This document shows positions 31,435 to 39,830 of a stretch of 64,000 nucleotides of DNA, piece after piece (the first letter of the stretch is position 1; each line of letters begins with the position of its first letter). Location of the stretch: positions 7,367,584 through 7,431,583 of the forward strand of contig NC_009142.1 in NCBI RefSeq assembly GCF_000062885.1, written 5' to 3'. The position numbers and the translations under genes were made by a program. The DNA comes from Saccharopolyspora erythraea NRRL 2338 (GTDB lineage Bacteria; Actinomycetota; Actinomycetes; Mycobacteriales; Pseudonocardiaceae). The notes under the pieces were generated by a model. It was given only the letters and a program-made list of their open reading frames with translations, made no database searches and was not told the DNA's origin.

Positions 31435-32232
31435 TCAGAAGTCGAAGACCGCCGTCACCGGGGCGTGGTCCGACCAGCGCTTGTCGTAGCTCGGCGCCCG
31501 CTCCACGAACGCGTCCGTGCACCGCTCGGCCAGGGCGGGGGTCGCTGCGAGGTAGTCGATGCGCCAGCCGGAGTCGTTGTCGAAGGCCTTGCCGCGGTAG
31601 GACCACCAGGAGTAGGGACCGGGGCCCTCCGGGTGCAGGCGGCGCACGACGTCGACGTAGCCGACCTCGTCGAAGACCTGGGTCAGCCAGGCCCGCTCCT
31701 CGGGGAGGAAACCGGCCGACTTCTGGTTGCCCTTCCAGTTCTTCAGGTCGATCTCGCGGTGGGCGATGTTCCAGTCGCCGCAGACCAGGGCCTGCTTGCC
31801 CGCCGCCTCGGCGCGCGCCCGCAGGTCGGTCAGGTGCACCAGGAACTCCTTCATGAAGCGTTCCTTCTCGTCCTGGCGCGGGGTGCCGACATCGCCGCTG
31901 GGGAGGTAGAGGCTGGCCACGACCACGTCACCGAAGGTGGCCTCGACGTAGCGGCCGCTCTCGTCGAACTCCGCCGACCCGAAACCCACGCGGACCTCGT
32001 CCGGCTCGCGGCGGCTGTAGATCGCCACACCGCTGCGGCCCTTGTCGGCCGACGGCGCGAGCTGCGTGTGCCAGCCCTCCGGCGAACGCACCGCCGCCGG
32101 CAGCTGGTCGGGCTCGGCGCGGGTCTCCTGCATGCAGACCACGTCGGACCCGGTCGCGGCCAGCCACTCCACGAAGCCCTTCTTCGCGGCAGCGCGCAGG
32201 CCGTTCACGTTCACGGTCGAGACGGTGAGCAC
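31435..32232 (-). CDS. xth: Exodeoxyribonuclease III / AP endonuclease
   Basis: Base-excision repair nuclease acting at abasic sites and on 3' ends. 265 residues. Metal and catalytic motifs are NVNGLRAA, MQETR, GDWNIAH and the terminal WSDHAPV. GTG 32232 has AGTAGG-type spacing upstream. Its last 44 or so codons are repeated, degenerate, at 30447-30578. Confidence 0.95.
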   Translation of the reverse strand: MLTVSTVNVNGLRAAAKKGFVEWLAATGSDVVCMQETRAEPDQLPAAVRSPEGWHTQLAPSADKGRSGVAIYSRREPDEVRVGFGSAEFDESGRYVEATFGDVVVASLYLPSGDVGTPRQDEKERFMKEFLVHLTDLRARAEAAGKQALVCGDWNIAHREIDLKNWKGNQKSAGFLPEERAWLTQVFDEVGYVDVVRRLHPEGPGPYSWWSYRGKAFDNDSGWRIDYLAATPALAERCTDAFVERAPSYDKRWSDHAPVTAVFDF

Positions 32233-32373
32233 GGGGTGAACCTACTTCCAGCTTCCATTCCGGGCCAGCGCCGAAGCATACGCGAGCCGCCCGACGATCT
32301 TGGGGCGGGAAAACCCGACCATCAAAAGGCGGAAAGGCACCCGGCCGGCGAACATCGCGTCGGAGTCGTGTCC

Positions 32374-34401
32374 TCATTCGTCGGCGCCGGACGGCCAGTC
32401 GATCACGTCGCCGCGCACGGGCCGCAGACCGTGGTAGGTCGGCGTGGCGCCGACCGGTTCGGGCTCCCGCGTCTCCGGTGGCCTGCCCCACCTGCCCGCC
32501 CCGGCGATGTGAACGCGCCTGCGGCTGAGCATGTCCCGCAGCGACAGCAGCACGCACAGCCCGTACGGCACCCGCTCGATCCTGCCCTCGGCGTCGAACA
32601 CGGCAGGCCGCCACGACTCCGGAACGACGCCGTCGACCGGCAGGGACTGGCCGGCGTCGTAGTACCGTCCCTTGCCCCAGCACACCATGCAGTCGTCGAC
32701 GAGCTCGCCCAGCGCCGCCATCACCGGCCAGCAGGCCGGGTCGGTGCAGCGGAACTCCAGCGCCGTCAGCAGCAGCGCCAGCACCTGCTGGTACGGCGAG
32801 GAGTACGTGCTGCGCAGCACCGCGCGCTTGCGGCGGACGTGCATCGCCTCCCGCGTGGCGGCGTCCTTCACCAGCTCGCGCATCGTCTTCTCGCTCACCA
32901 GCGGGTACAGCACCGAGCGCACCGGCTCGTCGGGACGGTCCAGCGCCGCGCCGAGCAGCTTCGGCAGCAGCGCGTGCCGCTCGCGTTCCAGCCACGGGTC
33001 CTGGGGCAGCGACTGCTCGAACCGGGCCTCGATCCTCGCGTGGAGCTGGTGGACGAGCCCGATCAGCACGGCCACCAGCATGTCCGCGGTCTCCCTGCGA
33101 CGCACCGCGCACAGCGCGGCGAGCAGCGTCAGGCGCACCGCGCGCGGCATCGCCAGCAGCTCGTCGGGGGTGCAGGCCGCGCCGTGCGTGCACCACGCGT
33201 CGATCAGGTCGCTCGGGCAGTCGTCGAACAGCTCCACCGGCAGGCACAGGGCCTGGACCGCGATCTGCCGGTCCACCTCGCGGATCAGGATCTCCAGGTT
33301 CGTCCGCTCCGCACCGCCCTGGATCCGCGCCAGCAGCTCGGTCGGCAGGCCGAGCACGCGCATCGACGCGAGCTCGTCGATCTCGCGGACCAGCGACTCC
33401 AGGTCGAGCCGGGTGCCGCCGGCGCGCAGCTCGGCGAACAGTCGCGCGTGGCGGCCGTCGAGGTCGGTGACCAGGGCTTCCACCTGCTCCGCGGAGTGGC
33501 CGAGCTTGCGCGAAACCCGTTGGCAGAGCCGGATCTCGTACTCGCTGAAGCGGGTTTCCCGATCGGCGAGCCTGCTCACCCCCGGGAAGCGGCCAGTGAC
33601 CGCGGCGGGGTGCGAACCGGCGGTTGGGGGGAGGCCGACGGCTGGGTTCGAGCCGGCGTCCCGGTCCGGGCTGTCGGCCCGGTTGGAGCCGGCGGCCGGG
33701 TCAACGCCGTCGACCGGCCTGAGGCCCGCAACCGGGTGGCCCCCGTCGACCGGGCCCGTGTCCTCAACCGCACTGAGGCCCCCAACCGGGCGCACGCCGT
33801 CGACCGGACCCGTGTCCTCAACAGACCTCAGGCCCACAACCGGGCGGACGCCGTCGACCGGGCCCGTGTCTTCAACCGACTTCAGGCCTGCATCCGGGCC
33901 GGTGTCCTCGACCGACGTCAGGCCCACAACCGGACCGACGCCGTCGACCGGGCCGGGGACATCGCCCGGACGAGTGCCGTCCGGCGAGGTGGCGGTGTCC
34001 TGCGAACCGGGGCTGTCGCCGGAGGCATCGGCACGGTCGTTGTCCGGTGCGCAGAGGTCGCCTCGCTCTGTCGCCCATCCCGTGCCCGCCGGGCGGCGGA
34101 CCTCCTGCTCCCCCAGCAGCGTCGGCCACCACCGGAGGGGCGCGGCCGATCGCCCACCCGACCGCTCGGCGTCCGCCGACCAGCCGTCCGGCGCCCCCGT
34201 CTCCGCCGACCGCTCCTCATGCGCGCCTGCCTCCGGCGGACGCGAGTCCCGTGGTCCGGCGTCGGCCGGCAGATCGTCGTCCGGCTCGCGCGGAGTCGTG
34301 GCCCCCAGATCCCCTCTTATCCCCATGCCGGTGCGAACCGGCTCCGTCCCACTCGTGCGGGCGACCCGCTCGATCGGTCGCCCTCCCCCAACATCTGGCA
34401 C
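32374..34401 (-). CDS. Tn3-transposase-derived protein lacking the catalytic domain
   Basis: 675 residues from GTG 34401 (GAGGA 8 bases upstream). Residues about 1-280 are acidic and Pro/Gly-rich, with a repeat array (about 148-231) of SVEDTGPVDGVRPV units. Residues about 290-655 resemble the N-terminal half of Tn3-family TnpA: LTLLAALCAVRRRETADMLV, VRSVLYPLVSEKTMRELVK, LRSTYSSPYQQVLALLLTALEFR and YYDAGQSLPVDGVVPESWR follow in the right order. The DDE nuclease domain is absent; the protein stops just after the segment that is followed in TnpA by the catalytic part. A 25-residue block is internally duplicated (LESLVREIDELASMRVLG / LEILIREVDRQIAVQALC). The frame is intact over 2 kb, so exaptation is as likely as decay. 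Confidence 0.7.
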   Translation of the reverse strand: MPDVGGGRPIERVARTSGTEPVRTGMGIRGDLGATTPREPDDDLPADAGPRDSRPPEAGAHEERSAETGAPDGWSADAERSGGRSAAPLRWWPTLLGEQEVRRPAGTGWATERGDLCAPDNDRADASGDSPGSQDTATSPDGTRPGDVPGPVDGVGPVVGLTSVEDTGPDAGLKSVEDTGPVDGVRPVVGLRSVEDTGPVDGVRPVGGLSAVEDTGPVDGGHPVAGLRPVDGVDPAAGSNRADSPDRDAGSNPAVGLPPTAGSHPAAVTGRFPGVSRLADRETRFSEYEIRLCQRVSRKLGHSAEQVEALVTDLDGRHARLFAELRAGGTRLDLESLVREIDELASMRVLGLPTELLARIQGGAERTNLEILIREVDRQIAVQALCLPVELFDDCPSDLIDAWCTHGAACTPDELLAMPRAVRLTLLAALCAVRRRETADMLVAVLIGLVHQLHARIEARFEQSLPQDPWLERERHALLPKLLGAALDRPDEPVRSVLYPLVSEKTMRELVKDAATREAMHVRRKRAVLRSTYSSPYQQVLALLLTALEFRCTDPACWPVMAALGELVDDCMVCWGKGRYYDAGQSLPVDGVVPESWRPAVFDAEGRIERVPYGLCVLLSLRDMLSRRRVHIAGAGRWGRPPETREPEPVGATPTYHGLRPVRGDVIDWPSGADE
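33709..33960 (-). repeat. In-frame 18/36/54-bp repeat array
   Basis: GTCGACCGG recurs at 33709, 33745, 33799, 33853 and 33943, spaced 36, 54, 54 and 90 bases, all multiples of 18. The array encodes the acidic/Pro-Gly repeats of the Tn3-derived protein on the minus strand and keeps an open frame on the plus strand as well. Confidence 0.75.
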
Positions 34402-34746
34402 TCGGTCGTTCCTCGCAACGTCGATGGCAACGCCAGCACGAAGCAGAACGCTAGCTGTGGGGCCCGCGCCACCAACGGGTGAGCGGTGTCCGTTACTGGC
34501 GGCCCGGGGGTCCCAGGACCGTCACCGGAAGCGGAATTCCCTTAAGTGTTGCCGACCTCTCCGGGCTTCACTCTCCGTCATGACGCAGAACGCGAACCGT
34601 TGACACGTCTGCCAATTGGCGGCCTACCGACGACGGCAGTGCCCATTTAGGACACAACACCGCTGCCACCCCGGCCAAGCAACGAGCCAGCAACGAGGCC
34701 AGCCCACGACGCACCAGACACCAGGCCAATGTGGACGAAACCCATC
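34402..34746. other. Gene-free region upstream of the Tn3-derived gene
   Basis: About 345 bases between two minus-strand genes. It presumably holds the promoter of the Tn3-derived gene and the end signals of the kinase gene. A perfect GCCAATTGGC palindrome lies at 34611-34620. No gene supported. Confidence 0.4.
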
Positions 34747-36084
34747 TCAGCCGCGACGACGGCGGCGACGACGGGCGCGATCGCGGAGTCCGGCGCGCTT
34801 TGGCGCGGCGGGCCGCTGCCACAGCCACATGCACACCCTGGCCCCTCCGAGGCTGGAGCGGTCGACGCTGAGGCGCCCGCCGGTCGACTCGGCCAGCCTG
34901 CTCGCGATGTCGAGCCCGAGCCCCGTCGACCCGGCCCCGCTGCTGCCGCGCCGCACCACGGCGCCGGACTCGCCGACGCCGGGCCCGGCGTCCTCCACCA
35001 CCACGCCGACCACGCCGTCGTTCTCCCGCAACGACACGGCGAACGCCGTGCCCTCCGGCGTGTGGCGGAAGACGTTGCCCACCACCGCGTCGACCGCCGC
35101 GGCCAGTTCCGAACGCGGCACCGGCGCCTCCACCGACTCGGACGCGCCGCGGAGCTCCCACCGCCGGCCCTGGTCCTCCGCCAGCGCCGACCAGAACTCC
35201 AGGCGCTCCCGCAGCAGCTCGGCCACGTCGCAGTCGCCCTCACCGTCGGCGGAGCGGCGCACGCTGGTGATGACGGCGTCGACCTCGCGCTCCAGCCGGT
35301 CGACGGCGACGCGGGTCTGCTCCGCCGCGGGCCCGTCGCCCAGCGCCTCGGCGTTGAGCCGCAGCGCGGTCAGCGGGGTGCGGAGCCGGTGCGAGAGGTC
35401 GGCGGCCATCTCCCGTTCGGCGGCCAGGAGCTGCCGCACCCGGTCGGCCATGACGTTGAACGCCAGGCCGGCCTCCTCCAGCTCGCGCGGACCGCTGGGC
35501 GTCACCCGCACGTTCAGGTCACCGGAGCCCAGCGCCGACGACGCCTCGGCGAGCCTGCCCGCCGACCGCACCACCCTGGCCGCGAGCCGGTCGGCGACCA
35601 GCACCGAACCGGCCACGAGCACGAGCCCGACCGCAGCCAGCACCAGCCAAGACCGCAGCACGCCGCGGGTGAGCTCGGAATCCGGGACGAACACCTCGGC
35701 CAGCGCCGTCCGGCCGCCGTCGAGCGCGATCGGCTGGACGAAGGCCGATCCGCCCGGCACCGGCAGGCTCGCGGCACGGGCCTCGCCGGTGGCCGCGCGC
35801 GCCTGGCCGACGTCGGTCCGGGAGGTGCCGACCCGCTCGCCGCCGGGCAGGTGCACCGCCAGCCAGCCCGCCTGTCCGGCCGGTGTGCTCGCGACGGCCC
35901 TGCCCACCAGGGCCGGGTCGGTCGTGGTCGCGAGGACCGGCGCGAGCGCCGCCGCCTGCCGCTCGGCCTCCGACACCGCTTGGTCCCGCGCGATCTCCTT
36001 GATCATCAGCCCGAGCGGGACGAGGAACGCGAACGCCACCATCGAGGTCACCGCCAGCGCCACCAGCGCCAGCGCCCGCCTCAT
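34747..36084 (-). CDS. Sensor histidine kinase
   Basis: 445 residues. N-terminal helix (about 7-27), extracytoplasmic loop (about 28-140), second helix (about 143-164), HAMP, then HisKA with the phospho-acceptor His in DLSHRLRTPLTALRLNAE (about residue 233). ATPase motifs: N-box NVFRHTPEG, G1 EDAGPGV, G2 GSTGLGLDIA. Basic C-terminal tail. The start overlaps the response regulator stop (ATGA). Signal unknown. Confidence 0.92.
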   Translation of the reverse strand: MRRALALVALAVTSMVAFAFLVPLGLMIKEIARDQAVSEAERQAAALAPVLATTTDPALVGRAVASTPAGQAGWLAVHLPGGERVGTSRTDVGQARAATGEARAASLPVPGGSAFVQPIALDGGRTALAEVFVPDSELTRGVLRSWLVLAAVGLVLVAGSVLVADRLAARVVRSAGRLAEASSALGSGDLNVRVTPSGPRELEEAGLAFNVMADRVRQLLAAEREMAADLSHRLRTPLTALRLNAEALGDGPAAEQTRVAVDRLEREVDAVITSVRRSADGEGDCDVAELLRERLEFWSALAEDQGRRWELRGASESVEAPVPRSELAAAVDAVVGNVFRHTPEGTAFAVSLRENDGVVGVVVEDAGPGVGESGAVVRRGSSGAGSTGLGLDIASRLAESTGGRLSVDRSSLGGARVCMWLWQRPAAPKRAGLRDRARRRRRRRG

Positions 36085-36752
36085 TCCGGTGCCACCAGCT
36101 TCACGCCGACGCCGCGGACCGTGTGCAGGTAGCGCGGGGTGGCGGCGCTCTCGCCGAGCTTGCGCCGCAGCCAGGACAGGTGGACGTCGATGGTCTGGTC
36201 ATCGCCGTAGGACTGGCGCCACACCTGCGCGAGCAGCTCGCGGCGCGGCACGACCCGGCCGGGCCGCGCGGCGAGGTAGGCCAGCAGGTCGAACTCGCGC
36301 CGGGTGAGCTCGAGCTCGGCTCCGTCCAGCGTCGCGGCCCTGCTGTCCAGGTCGATGCGCAGGCCGCCGACCTCCACCGCCTGCGGCGGGCGCGAACCGC
36401 GCGCCCGGCGCAGGACCGCCTCGATGCGGGCGTTGAGGTGCTCGCTGGAGAAGGGCTTGACCACGTAGTCGTCGGCGCCCGCGCGCAGCAGCCGCACGAT
36501 CTCGCGTTCGTCGTCGCGGGCGGTGGCGACGATCGTCGGCACGTCGGAGATCCCGCGGATCATCTTCAGCGTCTCGCCGCCGTCGAGGTCGGGCAGTCCG
36601 AGGTCGAGCACGTCCGGCGGGTTCTCGGCGACCTCGCGCAGCGAGGCGAGCGCGGTGCCCACGCTGCGCACCACCCATTCGCGGGCGCTGAGGTCGCGGA
36701 TCATCGCCGTCCGCACGACCGGGTCGTCCTCGACCACCAGAACCACTGCCAT
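36081..36752 (-). CDS. OmpR-family response regulator
   Basis: 223 residues from ATG 36752. Receiver domain with EDD acidic pair and a winged-helix C-terminus (LTRREFDLLAYLAARPG, then DDQTIDVHLSWLRRKLGE). The strand before the phospho-acceptor Asp reads NPPDVLDLGLPDLDG, two residues shorter than the usual PDLVxLDLGLPD spacing, which is odd. Upstream partner of the kinase gene in the same operon. Confidence 0.92.
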   Translation of the reverse strand: MAVVLVVEDDPVVRTAMIRDLSAREWVVRSVGTALASLREVAENPPDVLDLGLPDLDGGETLKMIRGISDVPTIVATARDDEREIVRLLRAGADDYVVKPFSSEHLNARIEAVLRRARGSRPPQAVEVGGLRIDLDSRAATLDGAELELTRREFDLLAYLAARPGRVVPRRELLAQVWRQSYGDDQTIDVHLSWLRRKLGESAATPRYLHTVRGVGVKLVAPE

Positions 36753-36854
36753 GCCCCGGGACGCTACCGAAGCCGCGTCCGGCCGCACGGACGCGCGCAC
36801 ACGCGTTCCGGGCGGTTGCGCCGGACAGCCCACAACGAGCAGGATGTCGCTCCC

Positions 36855-37346
36855 GTGCGGACCAGACGAGCCCTCACCTACCTGGCCGCGTGGCTGGCGG
36901 CGACCACGGCGGCGGTCACGCTGTCGTGGCTCGGGGTCCGCGACGTGATCCGCGGCGCGGTGCTGGACCGGCCCGACCCGGTGCCCGCCGTGCGGCCCGT
37001 CATCGGGCGACCACCGGAGGCCACCACCCCGCCCACGTCGGCTCCGCCGGAATCGGCCGCTCCCGAGACCTCCGCGCCGGAGCCGACACGGGAGTCCTCA
37101 CAGGAGCCCGAGCCGAGCCCTGTCGGCGACGTACGCACTTACGACGTCGGCGGCGGACGCATCGTGCTGTCGATGGAAGCGACCTCGGCGAGCCTGGTCT
37201 CGGCGACTCCGAAGCCGGGATACTCCGTGCGGACCTGGACCGCGCAGGGGTGGTTGCGCGTAGAGTTCGGCGGCGGCGCGCACGGCTCGTCCGTGATCGT
37301 CACGTGGCACGACCACCCCCCGCTGGTCGAAGTGAGCGAGTACTGA
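36855..37346 (+). CDS. Membrane-anchored or secreted protein of unknown function
   Basis: 163 residues. N-terminal helix (about 5-27), Pro/Glu/Ser-rich linker (about 40-90) and a small beta-rich domain (about 92-163, from VRTYDVGGGRIVLSMEA). GTG 36855 with a modest GCAGGA upstream. Divergent from the two-component operon, so it may be its target (inference). Confidence 0.7.
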   Translation: MRTRRALTYLAAWLAATTAAVTLSWLGVRDVIRGAVLDRPDPVPAVRPVIGRPPEATTPPTSAPPESAAPETSAPEPTRESSQEPEPSPVGDVRTYDVGGGRIVLSMEATSASLVSATPKPGYSVRTWTAQGWLRVEFGGGAHGSSVIVTWHDHPPLVEVSEY

Positions 37347-37458
37347 CGCGTAGCACTGGTTTCGCGGGCTCGCTGCATTACACTGCCGCCGCATGTAACG
37401 ATCCGTGGCGAGATTGCGACAACGGGTCGGGGAGCCGGAACGCACGGGAGGTCTGGAC

Positions 37459-38325
37459 GTGACCACGGATGGTGCCGCCACCAGCGGCCCCACCGCCCGA
37501 CGGCTTGTCCTGGGAAGCCAGTTGCGCCGCCTGCGGGAGGCCAACGGCATCTCCCGCGAGGACGCGGGCTACTCCATCCGCGGCTCCGGCTCAAAGATCA
37601 GCAGGTTGGAGCTCGGCCGGGTCGGCTTCAAGGAACGCGACGTCTCCGACCTGCTCACGCTCTACAAGGTCACCGACGAGGCCGAGCGCGCGACGTTCCT
37701 GGACATGGTCCGCAAGTCCAACGAGCCCGGCTGGTGGCACCGCTACAGCGACCTGGTGCCGTCCTGGTTCCAGGACTACGTCGGGCTGGAGGAGTCGGCC
37801 TCCCGCATCCAGACCTACGAGATCCAGTTCGTGCCCGGCCTGTTGCAGACCGAGAACTACGCCAGGGCGATCGCCACCCAGGGCCGGCCCGAAGCCTCGG
37901 ACCAGGAGGTCGAGCGCCGGGTCCGGCTGCGCATGCAGCGGCAGCGGCTCTTCCAGCAGCCGCGCGCCCCTCGGCTGTGGGCGGTCATCGACGAGTCGGT
38001 GCTGCACCGGCCGATCGGCGGGCGCAAGGTGCTGCGCGAGCAGATCGAGCACCTGCTCGATGTCACCAAGCTGCCGACGGTCTCGCTGCAGATCGTGCCG
38101 CTGGCGGTGGGCCGCTCGGCCGCCGAGGGCGCGTTCACGATCCTGCGCTTCGCCGAGCCCGAGATCCCCGACATCGTCTACCTCGAGCACCTCTGCGGCG
38201 CGCTCTACCTGGACAAGCCCGACGAGGTCGAGCTCTACAGCAAGGTCAGCCACCGGCTCGCGGTCGACGCGCTGACGCCGGACGCGACCCGCAAGCGGCT
38301 TTCCGCGTTCCTCGACGAGCTCTAG
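37459..38325 (+). CDS. XRE-family regulator with DUF5753 domain
   Basis: 288 residues. HTH near residues 18-70 (LGSQLRRLREANGISREDAGY, then SGSKISRLELGR), followed by the DUF5753 region (FQDYVGLEESASRIQTYE and VPGLLQTENYARA). GTG 37459 has GGGAGG 7 bases upstream. Such regulators pair with DUF397 proteins in development and antibiotic control in actinomycetes. A TTACA...TGTAA dyad (37378-37398) lies upstream. It precedes a DUF397 gene by 180 bases. Confidence 0.9.
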   Translation: MTTDGAATSGPTARRLVLGSQLRRLREANGISREDAGYSIRGSGSKISRLELGRVGFKERDVSDLLTLYKVTDEAERATFLDMVRKSNEPGWWHRYSDLVPSWFQDYVGLEESASRIQTYEIQFVPGLLQTENYARAIATQGRPEASDQEVERRVRLRMQRQRLFQQPRAPRLWAVIDESVLHRPIGGRKVLREQIEHLLDVTKLPTVSLQIVPLAVGRSAAEGAFTILRFAEPEIPDIVYLEHLCGALYLDKPDEVELYSKVSHRLAVDALTPDATRKRLSAFLDEL

Positions 38326-38400
38326 AACCCCGCGGTTCGCTCGTAGTTACCAGTATTCACGCAGGCGACAGGCCCAATCGTGTGACCTGACGCACACCGT

Positions 38401-38480
38401 CGTGCACGTGCATTCTCTCTTGCATCCGCAACTGCTACGGTTCGTGCACGATCATCTGCACGTGCAGGTGACCGTGCACG
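38401..38480 (+). promoter_or_regulatory. Cluster of GTGCAC palindromes before the DUF397 gene
   Basis: CGTGCACG occurs at 38401-38408, 38443-38450 and 38473-38480; TGCACGTGCA occurs at 38403-38412 and 38457-38466. Five overlapping palindromes in 80 bases just upstream of the DUF397 start look like a multi-site operator, possibly for the adjacent XRE protein. Confidence 0.55.
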
Positions 38481-38506
38481 GCACCCGGGGGAGGTTGGGG
38501 ATTTCG

Positions 38507-38758
38507 ATGCAACAGGTCCAGAACGGAATGCCCGCTCAGCAGTTGTTCGACGCAGTCTGGCGCAAGAGCAGGCACAGCGGCGCGGTCGGCAACTGCGTGG
38601 AACTGGCGCCGCTGGTCGACGGCGACATCGCCGTCCGCAACTCGCGGTACCCGGAAGGTCCGGCGCTGGTCTACACCCGCGACGAGATCGCGGCGTTCCT
38701 CAGCGGTGCCAAGGACGGCGAGTTCGACGACCTGATCATGCAGGGGGACATGTCGTGA
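38507..38758 (+). CDS. DUF397 protein
   Basis: 83 residues. Core WRKSRHSGAVGNCVELA and VRNSRYPEGPALVYTRDEI are typical. Short partners of XRE-DUF5753 regulators, thought to modulate them. ATG 38507 is preceded by GGGGGAGG; the open frame upstream includes the palindrome cluster and is unlikely to be translated. The stop overlaps the next start (GTGA). Confidence 0.9.
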   Translation: MQQVQNGMPAQQLFDAVWRKSRHSGAVGNCVELAPLVDGDIAVRNSRYPEGPALVYTRDEIAAFLSGAKDGEFDDLIMQGDMS

Positions 38759-39165
38759 TCCGGACAGAAACCCAGCTCGAGCAGCAACCGCGCACGATCG
38801 CCGGCGGTGTCACGAACGAGATCACCGACGGCTTGCAGGCGCTGATGTCCAGGGACTTCCAGTTCGCACACCCCAGGGACTCGGCGGGGACCCTGGTCGC
38901 CGTGGTCGGCCTGCGCGTGCACCACAACGTGATCGACATCGTGCAGCTCTACGGCGAGGACGACGCCGACGCCGCGCGGATCCCCGGCGACGAGCCCGAC
39001 GTCCTGTTCCCGCAGACGGTCATCTGGCGGACCTCCGGTCGCGCCCGGGACGTCATCAGGCAGGTGCTCAAGCTGGAGGACCCGGTGGAGATCGGCACCG
39101 CGGCCAAGGGCTGCTGGATGCCCACCCACGCCGGGCGGTCCACCTGGCTGGCGGCCTCGGCCTGA
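38755..39165 (+). CDS. Hypothetical protein coupled to DUF397
   Basis: 136 residues, cytosolic, mixed alpha/beta by eye, no recognised domain. GTG 38755 overlaps the DUF397 stop by four bases, so translation is coupled and the two probably act together. The XRE gene, the DUF397 gene and this one form a likely three-gene module ending in a strong terminator. Confidence 0.75.
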   Translation: MIRTETQLEQQPRTIAGGVTNEITDGLQALMSRDFQFAHPRDSAGTLVAVVGLRVHHNVIDIVQLYGEDDADAARIPGDEPDVLFPQTVIWRTSGRARDVIRQVLKLEDPVEIGTAAKGCWMPTHAGRSTWLAASA

Positions 39166-39540
39166 TCACCTCGGTGACGGCCCGGCCTCACGATGACCTG
39201 GAGCTCGTGGCGGTCTGACCTCGCGACCGCATGAAGTTCGCGGCGGCCCGACCCCGCGACGAGCCCAGCCCGAGCCCAGCGGAACCAGGCAGAACCAGAG
39301 CGATCGAACCAGGCCCCGGCCGTGAGCCGGGGCGCGCCGGAGGCCGGCCAACAAACGCAAGCGTCCATGCGGCACGTGCCGCGTGGACGCTTTTTTGTCA
39401 TCCCGTGGCTCCCCCCCCTGGGGTAGGTGACACGTTTTCCGACCTGCACCGGGACTGGCTCCGGGCAAGATCGGGAACCCTGCGGGCGAAACCCTGCCGA
39501 GTGAGCGGGGGACAACTAACAGCGCAGCTGACCTGCGCAC
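39166..39540. other. Gene-free region with terminator
   Basis: About 375 bases after the DUF397 module. It contains the terminator at 39359-39396 and otherwise nothing recognisable. Confidence 0.5.
39359..39396 (+). terminator. Strong rho-independent terminator
   Basis: AAGCGTCCATGCGGCAC pairs with the following 17 bases (one G-U type mismatch) and runs into TTTTTT. The best classical terminator in the window. Confidence 0.9.
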
Positions 39541-39568
39541 TTGACTTCATACCCTAGGGGGGTATTGT
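39541..39568 (+). promoter_or_regulatory. copZ-copA promoter with CsoR-type operator
   Basis: TTGACT (39541-39546) and TATTGT (39563-39568) are spaced 16 bases. Between and overlapping them lies ATACCCTAGGGGGGTAT (39549-39565), an inverted repeat with ATACCC and GGGTAT arms like known CsoR boxes. Repression without Cu(I) is expected. Confidence 0.75.
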
Positions 39569-39617
39569 ACCGGTTACCGGGCGCTCCGCCCGGCCCGCAC
39601 GCGAGAGGACGCCGAAG

Positions 39618-39830
39618 ATGACGACCACCACCTACACCGTCAAGGGCATGACCTGCGAACACTGCGCCGGCTCCGTGCGGACCGGGATCAGCGGAATCGC
39701 CGGGGTCAGCGGCGTGGACGTCGACCTGGCCACCGGTACGGTCACGGTGACCAGCGCCGCGCCGCCGGCCGGCTCCGACGTCGCGGCGGCAGTGCGGGAA
39801 GCGGGCTACGAGGTGGTGAGCCGACCGTGA
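39618..39830 (+). CDS. copZ: Copper chaperone
   Basis: 70-residue heavy-metal-associated domain with the Cu(I)-binding [11 protein letters not shown] at residues 10-20. Delivers copper to CopA or to CsoR. ATG 39618 has AGAGGA upstream. The stop overlaps the next start (GTGA). Confidence 0.93.
   Translation: MTTTTYTVKGMTCEHCAGSVRTGISGIAGVSGVDVDLATGTVTVTSAAPPAGSDVAAAVREAGYEVVSRP

Noticed and set aside
31387-34482. 1031-codon open frame on the plus strand opposite xth and the Tn3-derived gene
   Set aside because: No ribosome site or family motif; the opposite strand has recognisable domains. The repeat array keeps it open.
34611-34620. GCCAATTGGC palindrome as an operator
   Set aside because: A single 10-base palindrome with no second site or promoter context is weak evidence.
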